DNA of 64,000 bases from Oikopleura dioica. Taxonomy: Eukaryota; Chordata; Appendicularia; Copelata; Oikopleuridae. The stretch spans positions 9,842,157 through 9,906,156 of the forward strand of contig OU015566.1 in NCBI GenBank assembly GCA_907165135.1. The letters run 5' to 3'. Shown in pieces: positions 33,949 to 45,028 of this stretch; within the stretch, counting starts at the first letter, position 1, and the number at the start of each line of letters is the position of its first letter. The notes under the pieces were generated by a model. The model did not search any database, was not told where the DNA came from, and worked only from the letters and a program-made list of their open reading frames with translations. The translations under genes were made by a program, and so were the position numbers.

Positions 33949-36678
33949 ATTATCTATTGATGAATCTTCTTCTGTTTCTAAAGCTGAAAATGAGGAAAAA
34001 TATAAAACAGTGGTTCTTAACAAAAGCCGGTTTTGGTTGTAGCAAAGGATGTGGAAACAAGACTCTTTTGTTGTGTAATGAACAAATTAGAATCTGTGAT
34101 TTGAAACCATTCAATTCTCAATCAACTAACATCATGTTGATGTTTTTGCCAGTGCATGCTTGCTAGTGTGTGTGTTGGTGCCTACCAGGCTTAGTTACGT
34201 ATAAAGTGGAAGCAGTTGTTTTGGCAAAAATAGTTGGACTTCATCAACTCAATTTTCAGTTGTGAAATTCAAATCCCAGCGATTTTGGATAAATTTCTTT
34301 AAAAAACATTAAATTGAGTAACAAGATTTTTAGAAAAATAAAATTCTGTCCCAAGAAAAAATATGTGTGTGTTGAACGCGACCTTTTTGGCGATTTTGGT
34401 TTGATCTGACAAGGATCCCAAAACCACGAGGCGGTCATTTTTGTGTCCTAGAGCACGAGTCCATTTCTGCCGAAAATACAGATAAGCGAACAAGTTGAAA
34501 TATAAAATAGACCGCAAAATTTCTCGCCACTTTGAAAATTTTAATAGTCGGAACTGAAGTTTGTACGTTTTTCTAAATCCTTTTGATATTGACCTACATT
34601 TCTAATTCACAAAATCGCAAAATGAATACAACTCAATTAAATTGTCGTTCCATTCCTCCGTGCCACTAAAGAAATACCACTCGAGGAAATAGCTTCTGGG
34701 GCTTAACAAATTGCTTTTTGTCTCGCTGACGTAAAATGGGAAAAATAACTTGAGTAGACCCTTAGTTAGCCACGAATCTAACAAGTTCAATTCAGATAAG
34801 GGCGAATTTCTCCGTCTTTTCTAGCGCTAGAAACGTGCGGAAAACGCCCCTTTCAGATATAAAACCTGAGTATACATGAACCACGAATTCGGGCTTAGAT
34901 GTTTGTTTTTTATCTTGACAGCTCATGCGAAAAAGAATGTTCTGTTTTTCAATGAGAATTCTAGCTTAGGTTGTATAATTTTCGCGCTGGATAGTTTGGA
35001 TTAGCGCAGGTTAAATTTAGATTATTTATGATTCCCTGTTTAACTTAAACTGGAAGGTACGATAGAGCGTTATATTTAGGTTCGCCACCTCGAAAGCCAA
35101 GCCTGATGACGTAGCAGGGGTGGACCTTCGTGGCTCTGTAGATAAGGAGCTCCATTATCAGCGGAAAGTCAAATTGTGATACGAACGTAAAAAGCGAGAT
35201 GCAGGATTAGAATGATGCAGTGTTCCTGTGATAAGACAGAAAGCTTTAGAAAAAAGTCCAACTATCCTTCGAGTCAATTATTCCCAGGAATAATCAATTA
35301 ACTTGAATGGTTTTACTGAAGGAAGATTAAACTCATATCCCGCCAAGATAAAGATGGAAACTGCCACACACACGTACGCTTTCTGATAAAAATTCAGACT
35401 TGGGTTTCTACTGTAGAAGAGTACTGTCAAAGTAGACTCTACCCAGTAGATAGTATCCCATAATAATGACGATAAGCGTAAGTCTATATCGCCCATGAGT
35501 CAAAAAAGATACAGTGTCACGTTTAGCAGCGGCGGTGGAGCTGATCCGTGGAGTTGACAGAGGTGCTACTAGAACAGGTGCTAACTCTTCGGTGACTCGG
35601 CTCCCAACACAACAAGTAAATGAAGCTCGAGCAAAGCAGCTCGTGTCACGTTGCTGAGCGGATTAGATGATCCTCTTGTCAGTAATTAGCCCGGGCGACT
35701 TCTCGTAAAATCTCATCCTCGCCAATTTCAACTTTCAAATCGAGACACCTGTTCTTTATGTAATGACACGCGCTAGTAATTAGCTTGTAGGATTCTATTG
35801 AAGCAATTAACAAGAGAAAATTTCCCTGAAATAACCAAAAATATTGAAAAACAAACTTTATCCACGATTTTTGAACGCAAAAAAGATGATGATTAGTGAG
35901 TTAGATGATGGTGTTAAAATTTGCGAATACAATGCGCGGTGACTGGAGCGAGGGTGCTGGCTGCGATCCCACTTGGGCTTGGCTAACCGCATGATGGCAT
36001 TAGAGGCCCCTTTTTGCTCTCTACGAGGCAAGGGCTAGGTGTGACTTTCCGAACTTCCAAAACCTCAAAAGCGCCTTTTGATTACGAAATTCGACGCGCC
36101 CTTGTTTCACTTCTAAGTAGATGTAATAATGGCTTTTTAAAGGGCCTTAGAAAAGTTGCAAAGAAATGAACTTTAATAATAGCGCTTCTGGAAATTGACA
36201 AGTTGCTGAGTAGCCATCTGTCGGGCGAAAATTCAGCGATCACTTTCGAATCATGAAATCATGACAAGATATAGGACGCTGTGGAGTAATTATACATAAC
36301 GGATGTGCGCTGGGTTAACCTTTCGGACTGTGGCATTCGGTGAAGTGAACCGGTTTCGTGAAAATATTCGGAAGGTCACATCTTTGTATAATAAGAGACA
36401 GGCCATGTTACTGCTCAATATCAACAAAAAGAGTCTAGCATGGGAAAACCGAGCTCATCAAAAATCGGTACAGAAAGGAAATTCCAAGTCACCATGCCAC
36501 GATTCTTTGCGTTAGAAAGAACAAATACAATTTTGATGTAGCAGCTAAAAGAATCCCTTTTTTTCTCATTTTAATGCTTGCTTTTGGATTGACATGTCAA
36601 TAGATACTCATCAGTATGCAAATTGAAATATCACACAAGGAAGCTTGTGATTATTTCTGAGCGTATCATTTACCAAAA
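33949..36678. other. Intergenic stretch
   Basis: Nothing supported. An ORF at 33945-34166 (plus) and overlapping minus ORFs at 34256-34517 look like chance frames in AT-rich DNA. Confidence 0.4.
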
Positions 36679-37262
36679 ATGAGTTCAGTTCGAGGTGCAA
36701 TTTCAAATATAAGGCATTATCTGAATACGATTGAAAGAGAAATTGCAGGATATACGACCATCGACCAAAGGAGCAGACGAAGACAGCCTCCAAAAAGACC
36801 AGCTTACCCTTTTAAACGAAAGTCGTTCTACAAAATTCATAGGCATGAGTCTTCTGATGAAGAAGAAGATTCATCAGATGAGCACGAAGATTCATCTGCC
36901 GAGGAGGAAGATTCATCTGACGAAGAAACTGTCAGTTTTGATGCTCTAGCTCATGAGCTTATTCAATTTTATCAAAGATATGGGTAAAAATCTATTAAAA
37001 ATAGTATTTAAATTTTCTTAGAATTGACCATTACTGGACTCGATACGGAGCTGTTGGAGCTAGAGGAAAAGGCTGTCGAGGCGGCGGGGATTTCTGCTTA
37101 TTTTTCAATAAAAATGGTAAAGCACTTGCTCGTTGATTTCTCTAAGCCTCTTATCAAGGTGCCTTCGTGAAAGCGTACGAAGAGTCAAAGAAGAAATTCG
37201 TTTTCGATGAGTACGAGCTTGATATTCGTCGACAACCATTCAAAGATCTCTTTCGGCTTTGA
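36679..37262 (+). CDS. Hypothetical protein with acidic SSDEEE repeats, 167 aa, three exons
   Basis: Exons are 36679-36983, 37022-37116 and 37159-37262, with introns of 38 and 42 bp (GT-AG) and all phases compatible. AATAAA overlaps the stop region at 37264-37269. Residues 1-50 are basic (RSRRRQPPKRPAYPFKRK). Residues about 57-84 are four imperfect acidic repeats of the type EDSSDEE. The C-terminal half is compact and aromatic, with a Gly/Cys-rich stretch (GARGKGCRGGGDFCLFFNKNG) that spans the exon 2-3 junction. The acidic Ser repeats resemble casein kinase 2 sites. No known domain is recognised. The compact gene with a poly(A) signal is among the better ab initio calls here. Confidence 0.68.
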
Positions 37263-38695
37263 GAATAAATAATGACTTGATATTTTTCGTGTGAATCTTG
37301 GAGTGTGTCTAAACTCTAGAACTTTTGTGTGAATAAGAGCGTCTAATCAATTTGGTGGAGGATGTTCCAGCAAGGCGCTTCCGTCTCCCCCACGTAAGCA
37401 CTAAACGGATTACGCTCGTTGGAATTTTGTGTTCGCGCCTCGCGCCAAATACGGGCGTTAAATTCTGTAATTTAAAGTTATCAGCAACTCTCTGTCTCGT
37501 TTCGCAAGTCAGAGAAGGTCAGTGTCAAGAGTTTTCTATTCCCGGTTTTTAGATAAGATAAGAAACAGTGTATGTAAATTCCTTGGATCATCTTGCGCCA
37601 GAATATCTAAGTTCCCCTTTTAACTTCGAATTGGGGCAACAACTCGAAGGAAAACGGGCGGCGGGTTTGTTCACGCGAAATCTTGCCCATTTACCGCATT
37701 CAGAAGAGTGTTTCTTGATAAGTTAGGAAGCACGCAAGTGCGAGAGGGTTATCCAAGCCAACTGCGGCTTCCTGATAGCACCGAGCGGTCCTCAGGACTG
37801 TTCTGCAGCACCTTTGAAAATGAGGCTCGAGGGAGAAAGCGAGAGAGTTGAAGTTTTCTTCGAACGGTCAAAGATAAACTGTGAGCCACTGAACTTCTTG
37901 ATAACCCAACGATATAAGCTGATGTAACGAATTTGCGACGGGCAGACATGATGACCTTGGATAGACACGTTTGCGCTTAGTTGATTTTTTTGTAAACATA
38001 CCATTTCATCGAAGTAACTAACTTTTGGACCAGCAGCTATCGTGTTGCAATGTTAAGACAATCTTGAAATTCGCATTGTGCGTCGAAAATCTAAGTTACG
38101 GTGACTGGCCTGGTAATCGATCAAAGTTAGGGACGGTAATAACGTGACCAGCCGAGAACGTGTCTTTTTAAAAATCGTCTCAGACATGATAATCCTTTTT
38201 GGCATGGCTTGCCGTCACCGACTGGGTCACCAACAAAAATATATCGTAAGCTGCGGAAACACTTCTGTCAAATGCAACATGCATTAGAAATTTGGCGCTC
38301 TTCGGATTGTCGAAAGCCTCAAAAAGCATTCTAATCGCTCGTTAGGTTAAATCAAACATTTCAAAATCGAGTAATCGACAAGGTTGGTGCTACATCAAGC
38401 AAATCAGCTGCGCTTTATGTTCGATAACCCGCCAGCTGCGGAGTTATTTTGATAGCAACGAGGAAAAAGCGCTTAGATGGCGATTTTTTGACCTTCCACG
38501 TAGCAAATTATGACAAAACAAAAGCAGTTGGTCTTTTGACTTGTTGGCTCTCACTCCTTCAGGAGCATTTTTGTTGAGAAAAAGAGACTCCGTTCTTTTG
38601 CATTTTTCTAATAAAAATGTCGCTGATACTGATGTATCTTGACATCCTGTTTACAGTTTTTAATACTAACCCGGCGGTTTGAGTGTTGATCGATT
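37263..38695. other. Intergenic stretch
   Basis: The poly(A) signal at 37264-37269 belongs to the preceding gene. No other feature is supported. Overlapping minus ORFs at 37749-38004 are unremarkable. Confidence 0.4.
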
Positions 38696-38875
38696 ATGTG
38701 TGCTCTTGCCGCAGTGATTCCGGGTGACGTTGTGGAGGCCGATTCTGGATACTTGCTTGTTCACGCTCATGTCACGCCTAGATTGCCGTCTGAGTTTATC
38801 ATTCCTCGGTGCATGAAATTAAACGGCACCGAGGGGAATGCACTGGCTCAGTTTTATAGCACTTTGATATTTTAG
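38696..38875 (+). CDS. Small ORF, 59 aa, with EADSGY motif
   Basis: An ATG ORF with balanced composition: MCALAAVIPGDVVEADSGY start, a His/Val-rich middle, a C/K/N segment (IPRCMKLNGTEGNA) and a TAG stop. The N-terminal residues are moderately hydrophobic but not a clear signal peptide. It could be a complete short gene or a terminal exon. No family is recognised. Confidence 0.33.
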   Translation: MCALAAVIPGDVVEADSGYLLVHAHVTPRLPSEFIIPRCMKLNGTEGNALAQFYSTLIF

Positions 38876-39106
38876 TGACACGCTTTTTTGTGATTTTTTC
38901 GAGGGGGATGAAACAAGCTTAAAGGGAGATAGCAGAAGGCTGAGTAGAGGATTTTTGGGGCGGCTTGTTCAATCGAATTTTAGAGCTACTGTAGATATAA
39001 GTTTTAAAATTGGATTCTCGATAAAAAAAACTGAGATTTTGGTCTTTGAAGTCTAAATTCTATCGTCGCCAATTCTGCTGTCACATGTCAAAATCCACCT
39101 TTTCGA

Positions 39107-39781
39107 GGAGAGGGTGCTCTTGTGGCACTTTCGTCATATTTGCCTCCTGTGGCACTGTCTCTCCTGTGGCACTTGCGCTTGTTGTGGCATACCACAGGAG
39201 AGACAGTGCCACAAGAGAGACAGTGCCACAAGAGAGACATTTTCAAAAGCGTTCCCTATCAGATTTTCAAAATGATAATCTTCTTAGGGAATCCGCCGGC
39301 GGAGCGTGGCTCGCAGTTTTTTAGTTTCTATCTTTGCTGTTAGAACTTTTTCTGATTAAAATTTATTTTTCTACTTGGACGAAACTTTCCTTGACCTTTC
39401 ATTGTCATTTCGTCAACTAATCATATCTCGTACTTACGGTGAGTTTTTCCGAAAATTTGGATTCTTGATATCAAGGATACAGAACTTATCCAACTGTTAC
39501 ATTGTAACATAACTCAATCGTCTATTGAAAGTTTAGTCCACCCAAAAAAATCATGTAAATCGAAAAAAGTTATCAAATGGAGAACAGCAAGGCGCGCACA
39601 TGGAGATAGGTCGGTGGACTCCCTAAAATTATCATTTCGAGAATCTGATAGTTGAAAATGTCTCTCTTGTGGCACTGTCTCTCTTGTGGCACTGTCTCTC
39701 CTGTGGTATACCACAGCGGGCGCAAGTGCCACAGGAGAGAAAGTGCCACAAGAGAGACAGTGCCACAGGAGCACCCTTCCC
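39107..39781. mobile_element. Foldback-type non-autonomous DNA transposon with 9-bp target duplication
   Basis: CCTTTTCGA is duplicated at 39098-39106 and 39782-39790. The ends are inverted: GGAGAGGGTGCTC then TTGTGGCACT on the left and its near complement on the right (20 of 23 bases). Each arm carries tandem copies of an 18-bp unit (TGTGGCACTGTCTCTCYT) arranged head to head around a GTGGCATACCAC-like centre. Beyond the unit array the arms stay similar for about 80 bp inward (GAGACATTTTCAA, ATCAGATT, AATGATAAT). The core at about 39320-39590 is unique and has no transposase. The 9-bp duplication suggests a Mutator-like origin. Confidence 0.8.
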
Positions 39782-39790
39782 CCTTTTCGA

Positions 39791-41210
39791 CCCTCGAATC
39801 CAGATTCCGTTGTAATTAACCAATCTCGGTGTTATGTGTAAAATGGAGCCGCCAGTAGCTCCGGCAAATTTATAACGATTCCCATGTTCCCAGTCAGAAA
39901 CATTCCTTCTTACAGCTATCTCATAAAGTTCTTTCCTCGCTGGGAGTTGTCGATAATTTCGAAAAGAGGATTGAATGAATTCTGGACATTCCATAATCCG
40001 CAACGATTACACGATTCTCTGACTGTATTTTTCGCAGAATATAAAATCGAGAGACCGGCTGCTTTCCAAGATCGATCGCTGCCACTTCCATCGTTTATTT
40101 GGAACTTTGTCGAAGACGTAACGAAAACAGGAGAAAACTGTGTTTTCGTTTTTCTCCCGTGAGAGCGGAACATCCCGTTTGAAGTCCCCTTTAATTACTT
40201 TCAAAATTTGACACGTCTCTCTAATTCTGGCGTCTGGATCTTGGAGCCTTGCGTCAACCAGTCACAAATTTCGACGATAACAGATCTCTTATCGGAAGCG
40301 TTCCAAATCAGCTTTTTAGAAAAAAACGATTTTTTTCCAGAATTAGGGTAAGGGTTAGGGTTAGTTAGGCAGGATAACTTATGCAGCATAAGTTATGCTG
40401 CATATCACATGCACCTCGATAGTGAAGAATTTTGCCCTAGTTTCAAATTGGAAGTTGTTTTTTACTTGAAGGAATGCCCTTGATATCGCTAAAAATAAGT
40501 GCTCTCTTTGCGAGTCCGAATTTCACAATGAAAACAAGAAGCAATTATCAAGAAACACACAAATGCAACCAACGAGTAGTAAACCAGATTATTACTTCTT
40601 TAGAACATTTCCTGGGCAAGCCACGTGGTACATACACAACTTGTTCAGCGGTTAATCGCACGAGCACCAACGTTAATGGGAAAATGCAAATTATCAAACC
40701 CCCTTGAGTCAGAAACGCTGCAGGAAGCCAACGCGGAAGTTTAAAGTCACTTTGTTACACGAAAAAAAGATTCGTGGAGCGGAAGGTGGACGCCTAAACA
40801 GGTGGATTTTTGCGAAATTCCGGAAGGCGGTAAGTTCCTTAAGATGGACGTCACTTCTTCTCCTCTTGGATCGTTTTCTTTGAAGAAATTAATCCAATTT
40901 TCAAGCGAAAAATTTCAACGTGCTTCTGTGTATGCATTAATTGAATTTCGTCTCTCCCACTAAATGACTTACTAGAATGCTCCCCTGCTCGACTTCCCGT
41001 TGAGTTTAAGTTCGTCAAGGTGGAAATTAGATTCTGCGGGTTGATAACATGCGATCTAAGCTAAAGAATCATATTAGGGGGTATTGCGCGAGCATGAGCG
41101 TTCACGAGTTTCTTTTTACCAGAGCTAAAAATAAGATGTTGCATTTTCGAGGTTCTTCAAGTTGAAGATCTTTCGCTTAAAATCGCGTAAACCTCAAAAA
41201 TTTTATCCAG
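39791..41210. other. Region with weak ORFs only
   Basis: Overlapping frames occupy 39884-40204 on both strands. The minus frame (YRQLPARKELYEIAVRRN) looks protein-like but runs into the foldback element, and no phase-compatible splice was found. A 77-aa ATG ORF at 40474-40707 (plus) is possible. A donor-like GCGGTAAGT at about 40829 hints at further exons upstream of the coiled-coil fragment at 41211. Confidence 0.3.
40343..40403. repeat. Interstitial telomere-like repeat joined to an overlapping palindrome
   Basis: TTAGGG-type units (TTAGGGTAAGGGTTAGGGTT) occupy 40343-40369. They are followed directly by AACTTATGC-A-GCATAAGTT at 40376-40394, which overlaps a second palindrome, GCAGCATAAGTTATGCTGC. 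Confidence 0.75.
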
Positions 41211-41498
41211 CAACGAGTGGAATGATAAGGATTTGAAAAATGCTCAAAAAAGTGAAAAACACGAATATCAACTGAATTATCTTCATTTGCAAAATAGCTC
41301 TATTCAAGAGCTTCAAGTTGTCATTAATTGCCGCGAAGATCGAATCATCCTTACGAGGCGATAAATTATTTGGACGTTGACGAAGAAGCTGGACTTGAAC
41401 GTCGAGTCCTGCTTGAACAGCTTTCGCGAAAAAAACAAGAAGCGACGGGCTCTTCAGAGGACGAGAATGAATCGTGGCAACAGCTCCCGGAACTGTAG
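41211..41498 (+). CDS. Two 3' exons of a charged, probably coiled-coil protein
   Basis: Exon 41211-41316 (acceptor TTTTATCCAG) and exon 41358-41498 (TAG stop) are separated by a 41-bp GT-AG intron and joined in phase 0. Together they give 35 plus 46 residues. The first is Asn/Lys/Gln-rich with heptad-like leucines (YQLNYLHLQNSSIQELQ). The second has DVDEEAGLERRVLLEQLSRK and then an acidic Ser tail (GSSEDENESWQQLPEL). The splice repairs an apparent frameshift in the genomic sequence, which supports a real gene. Upstream exons were not found and the family is not recognised. Confidence 0.4.
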
Positions 41499-42132
41499 GC
41501 CACGCCAGCGGTAATAAAACAGAAAAAATTCACCTGGAGCAACTGCTTCATGAAAGCGAATGATTGAACTTTGGTGTGTCTTCTTTACCCTAGCAAAATA
41601 ATTTTTTAAAATTATTCAGCGTCGTCAGAAAAAAAATGATGAAAACGAAGAGGTTTTCTTGATAATGATCTTTATTTGTAACTGACCCGGGCCTGACACG
41701 ACGAGATGAAGAATTCTAGGTCAACTACATGTTTAAAATTCTATCTGTCTATCCTCTGTCCGTGAGAAAATGCTTGAATCACGTTTTCAGAATTCATCTG
41801 AACGCTGAATATTGAAAGTCATTGCTAAAATTTGTCATAACTTAGATTGAACCAGATTTTCTATTTTGAAATTTTATCATTAAAAATCTCTTCTCAGGAG
41901 GACAAGATCTATCCTATCTAGGATTATATTCTCAAAGGATTCGATGATATTTCCGGGTATATTTCTAAATATTCTTTTATAATCGTAGAAAGAGTTCAAG
42001 ACAATTTATCTCTTAGGAGGTATGTTCGAGCGAAAGGGAGGCATTTCTAGGTTCCTTCTAGGCTTGACTCAGCAGGTGATCAGTCCTCATCCATCAAGCG
42101 ATAAGACTTTTACGTCGGGGAAGAGAGCGGGA

Positions 42133-42282
42133 TGAATGGCGATAACAAACTCGTAACCGCCCCGTCGAAAGACCTTCTAATCTACCCAAGTTGCTCCTGT
42201 TTCCTTAACGAGCTCAAGCAGAACCGTTATCGGCGATATCCCACGTGGAGAGAACCGATTAATCGTACCACGCCGAGTTAAC
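42133..42282 (+). CDS. Small ORF, 49 aa
   Basis: An ATG ORF starting MNGDNKLVTAPSKDLLIY, with CSCF in the middle and a basic, Tyr/Arg-rich end (LKQNRYRRYPTWREP). It lies 120 bases upstream of the first membrane-protein paralog and could be a separate gene, an upstream exon or a chance frame. Confidence 0.25.
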
Positions 42283-42404
42283 GCGTAACAACTGCGCTCT
42301 CTCAAAATTTGATAACGCACGGCCTAAGCTACATTTCCCTCCTGCGCAAATATACGATTATATTAGTTGAACTTCGTGGCGCATCTGGTTGCCAACGAAA
42401 CGCC

Positions 42405-42590
42405 ATGCTCTCAAAAATCGAGCATCTGGTACCATTTATTCCTCCTGTTGTAAGAGTCATCAACGAAGAAATATCAGAAGAGCTTGCTCATCTATCTGAA
42501 TCAGCAAAGACGAAAATTTCGGATTTTTATACTAGACTAAGGCTTCCTTTAACTGGAGCTCTTACTGGAGCTTTGTTCATGTACGGTTAA
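42405..42590 (+). CDS. Small protein with C-terminal hydrophobic segment, tandem copy 1
   Basis: A 61-aa ATG ORF (MLSKIEHLVPFIPPVVRVIN start) ending in a hydrophobic stretch (LPLTGALTGALFMYG). The frame is open upstream to 42309, so the start may be earlier or an exon may precede. Its LVPFIPPVVRVINEEI segment aligns with LVPVIPIAVQLINDEI of the next gene, and the 3' UTR starts are also alike (GAATTTATGCAATAAA against GAATTTATGTAATAAA), so the pair arose by tandem duplication. AATAAA at 42604-42609 is the poly(A) signal. Membrane location is inferred; the family is unknown. Confidence 0.5.
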   Translation: MLSKIEHLVPFIPPVVRVINEEISEELAHLSESAKTKISDFYTRLRLPLTGALTGALFMYG

Positions 42591-42795
42591 ATTGAATTTA
42601 TGCAATAAAATGGGTTCCGAAGAATATTTCTATTCTTGGCAAAAAAATTCTCTATTTTGTAATCAGTACTTGTCTAAGTCTTCATGAAAGCTGCATTACT
42701 ACTATACAGTTTTATTTACCCGAAGTAAATAATATGAAACCCGCTTTTATTTGCTTCTTCAGAAAAATGAAATTTTCAACTTCGTAAAAGAGAAA

Positions 42796-43251
42796 ATGAT
42801 ATTTCTTCGACTTCAAATATGTGGGCCGTTTCAGGAAGAATTTAAATCAGTCTTAGTATTCATAATGCTTTCTTTGCCTTCTGTCGTTTCAATTTATGCC
42901 GTTTACTGGTGCCACTGTTTGATGAACGAGAATCCTTCAATATTTTCAGCAAGAATTGGTCAAATCTCAGACCCTTCTTTATCTTGGTACCCGTCTGCTT
43001 CATTTCATAGCTCAATAGCGGCAAGTTCTATTTTTGCAGTACTGCCGTTTAATCATAAAGGATATCATCCCTTCCCTGATCTAGTTCCAGTTATTCCTAT
43101 TGCTGTACAATTGATCAATGACGAAATCGTCGAAACCCTTAATCTTCTACCAAAATTTCGAAGGTCAAAGTGGTCAAATTATTTAAAAGCGATTCCAATT
43201 ACTCTTTCAGGAGTTTTGTTGATGTACCGTATCTACCGCGCTTATAATTGA
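42796..43251 (+). CDS. Small membrane protein, tandem copy 2
   Basis: A 151-aa ORF from an in-frame ATG. An ATG at 42865 is an alternative, and the region 42925-43085 contains intron-like acceptors (TATTTTCAG, TTTTTGCAG), so the N-terminal part may be over-extended. There is an N-terminal hydrophobic segment (VLVFIMLSLPSVVSIYAVYW) and a C-terminal one (AIPITLSGVLLMYRIYRAY). The C-terminal 60 residues match the first copy. AATAAA at 43260-43265 follows the stop immediately. The family is not recognised. Confidence 0.48.
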   Translation: MIFLRLQICGPFQEEFKSVLVFIMLSLPSVVSIYAVYWCHCLMNENPSIFSARIGQISDPSLSWYPSASFHSSIAASSIFAVLPFNHKGYHPFPDLVPVIPIAVQLINDEIVETLNLLPKFRRSKWSNYLKAIPITLSGVLLMYRIYRAYN

Positions 43252-43918
43252 ATTTATGTAATAAATTGAGGTTCGTCAGATGTTTCACTGAGAATATTTA
43301 ATAAATATTGCCAGGAAATAATTATGTTACGAAAAGTTATAATTGCAAGAATTAACGAGACTAGCACTCAATAATACCGTAACATACCTACTTGTCGCTC
43401 AAACCACGAGCAATTACAATGAATTATTACAGAATCAGCATTGATTTGATATCACTCAATTAGTCCCCGCTTTACTAGGCGTGAATATTTCATTGTCATC
43501 CTCCGCCGCTAGTTACGGCATTAGAACTCGTTGCTTCGCGGTCGTCTCGCCTCGGCCGATTACGAGATTTTCGCGAAAAAAGATGAAAAATCGCATCACG
43601 TGCGCATTGGCTCCAATTTTTCCTCATCTTTTAGCAAACAAAAAATAGCACAAGATTTTCTCGCAAATCTTTCCACATCTTACCACGAAGAGATGATCAA
43701 ATTAAAATTCGGTTTTTTCTCGCTTTAAAAGCTATGAACTTGGGTTTACGATGGCCCAGAATACGCAGATTCTTGCAATTTCGAATGAGTGTTTTTTCGT
43801 CAGTGAAATATTCGCCCGCTCGACCGCTCAAGATGAAATTGTTGTGAATATTTGCGGCGAAGATGTGCAACGCATCATGCAACGCTGCGTCCGCGATTAA
43901 CGATTTTGCGCGAGCATT
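43252..43918. other. Intergenic stretch
   Basis: A CpG-richer patch at about 43500-43600 and a GTG-only open frame at 43531-43728 (plus) are present. There is no supported gene. The hAT-type element begins at its right edge. Confidence 0.4.
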
Positions 43919-43926
43919 ATGGCACG

Positions 43927-45028
43927 CAGGGTTCCAATTTTGGCCGAAAAAATTTTGGAGTGGAGTGGAGAGATGAGTGGATAGCCCAAAAATTTTTTTG
44001 AGCGGAGTGGAGCGGTGAGTGGATGCCCAAAAAAATTGGTTGAGCGAGTGGAGTGGGTGAGCGGAGTGGATTTTGAGTGGATTTTGAGCGGATTTTTAGG
44101 GAAGTTTGAGCGATAAAAAAATTTTTTTTGCATTTCATGCACCGTACAATACACTCAAAAAAGAGTCGAGAGGCCGGGTTTTTTTTTTAAAGATTTCATT
44201 CTTATATTTTTAGTCAATTTACAATTATATTCTCGGAAGCATTGACTCATTGAAGATATATTCTTAGCAACCTTGAAGTTCATGAGGTACTGAGGAACAA
44301 ACAGGGTCGTTTCATTCTTAAATCCATTATAATGGGTCGTTGGGGGGAGGAGGGTTTAGTTATCAAAAAGGTTAAAAGAGAGCAGAGGAACAAAAAAGGT
44401 TCGACCCCCACGAGCAGACAGAAACCGAAGTCTTCTTTGCACGCCGGGAGCAAGCCTTTCCTTTTCTGAAAAAGGGGTTTTAAGAAAGAGGGGGTGAAAG
44501 GAAGAGAAAGAGGGGCGTAAAGAAGAGAGGTTGAAAGAGGTCGGGCCCCCACGAGCAGACAGAAACCGAAGTCTTCTTTGCACGCCGTGAGCAAGCCTTT
44601 CATTTTTCGAGATAAAAAGGATTTTAGAGGGGGTCTGATCATCAAACTTTTATGAAGAAGTTGGTCCTAAATTAAAGGTTGATCCTGATATTATATCAGT
44701 GATTTATTCTCTTGATTATCCCCTGAGAGAATTTGATTCTTCATTTAAAGATAGACAAAACTCGGTATCCAATCAGAATACGAGAAAAGGGGCGCTAAAG
44801 ACAAAAATCCACTCCATCCGCTCAAAATCCACTCCATCCGCTCAAAATCCACTCCATCCACTCGAAATCCACTCCAAAGCATATTTTACAGGTTGGAGTG
44901 GAGTGGAGCGAATGAGTGGACACTAAAAATATAGGCTGAGCGAGTGGAGTGGAGTGGATCCACTCCGCTCACGCTCCACTCCACTCCGCTCAAAATCCAC
45001 TCCATCGCTCAGCAAAATTGGAGCCCTG
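43927..45028. mobile_element. Non-autonomous hAT-type transposon, about 1.1 kb
   Basis: The 8-bp direct repeat ATGGCACG occurs at 43919-43926 and 45029-45036. The ends are inverted: CAGGGTTCCAATTTTG on the left and CAAAATTGGAGCCCTG on the right, with one mismatch. An 8-bp duplication with termini starting CAGGG is typical of hAT elements. Both subterminal regions are dense in GAGTGGAGCGGA-like words in opposite orientation, the usual layout of transposase-binding repeats. The interior has a 141-bp-spaced direct duplication but no hAT transposase or RNase-H-like ORF. Confidence 0.87.
44405..44600. repeat. Direct duplication inside the hAT-type element
   Basis: A segment of about 55 bases containing CAGACAGAAACCGAAGTCTT and GCAAGCCTTTC occurs at about 44405-44460 and again 141 bases downstream at about 44546-44600. 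The duplication makes a long minus-strand ORF look repetitive, but I do not regard it as coding. Confidence 0.8.

Noticed and set aside
2697-38752. DSGY motif as a canonical beta-TrCP degron
   Set aside because: The degron needs DSG-x-x-S. The residue two after Tyr is not Ser in any of the five cases.
39514-40003. Minus ORFs rich in Cys/Leu/Trp
   Set aside because: They run through the TGTGGCACT unit array of the foldback element. The protein-like part at 39790-40003 had no phase-compatible partner.
44280-44645. 121-codon minus ORF with an internally repeated peptide
   Set aside because: It lies inside the hAT-type element. The repetition is due to the 141-bp direct duplication, and both minus frames are open there, so it is a compositional by-product.
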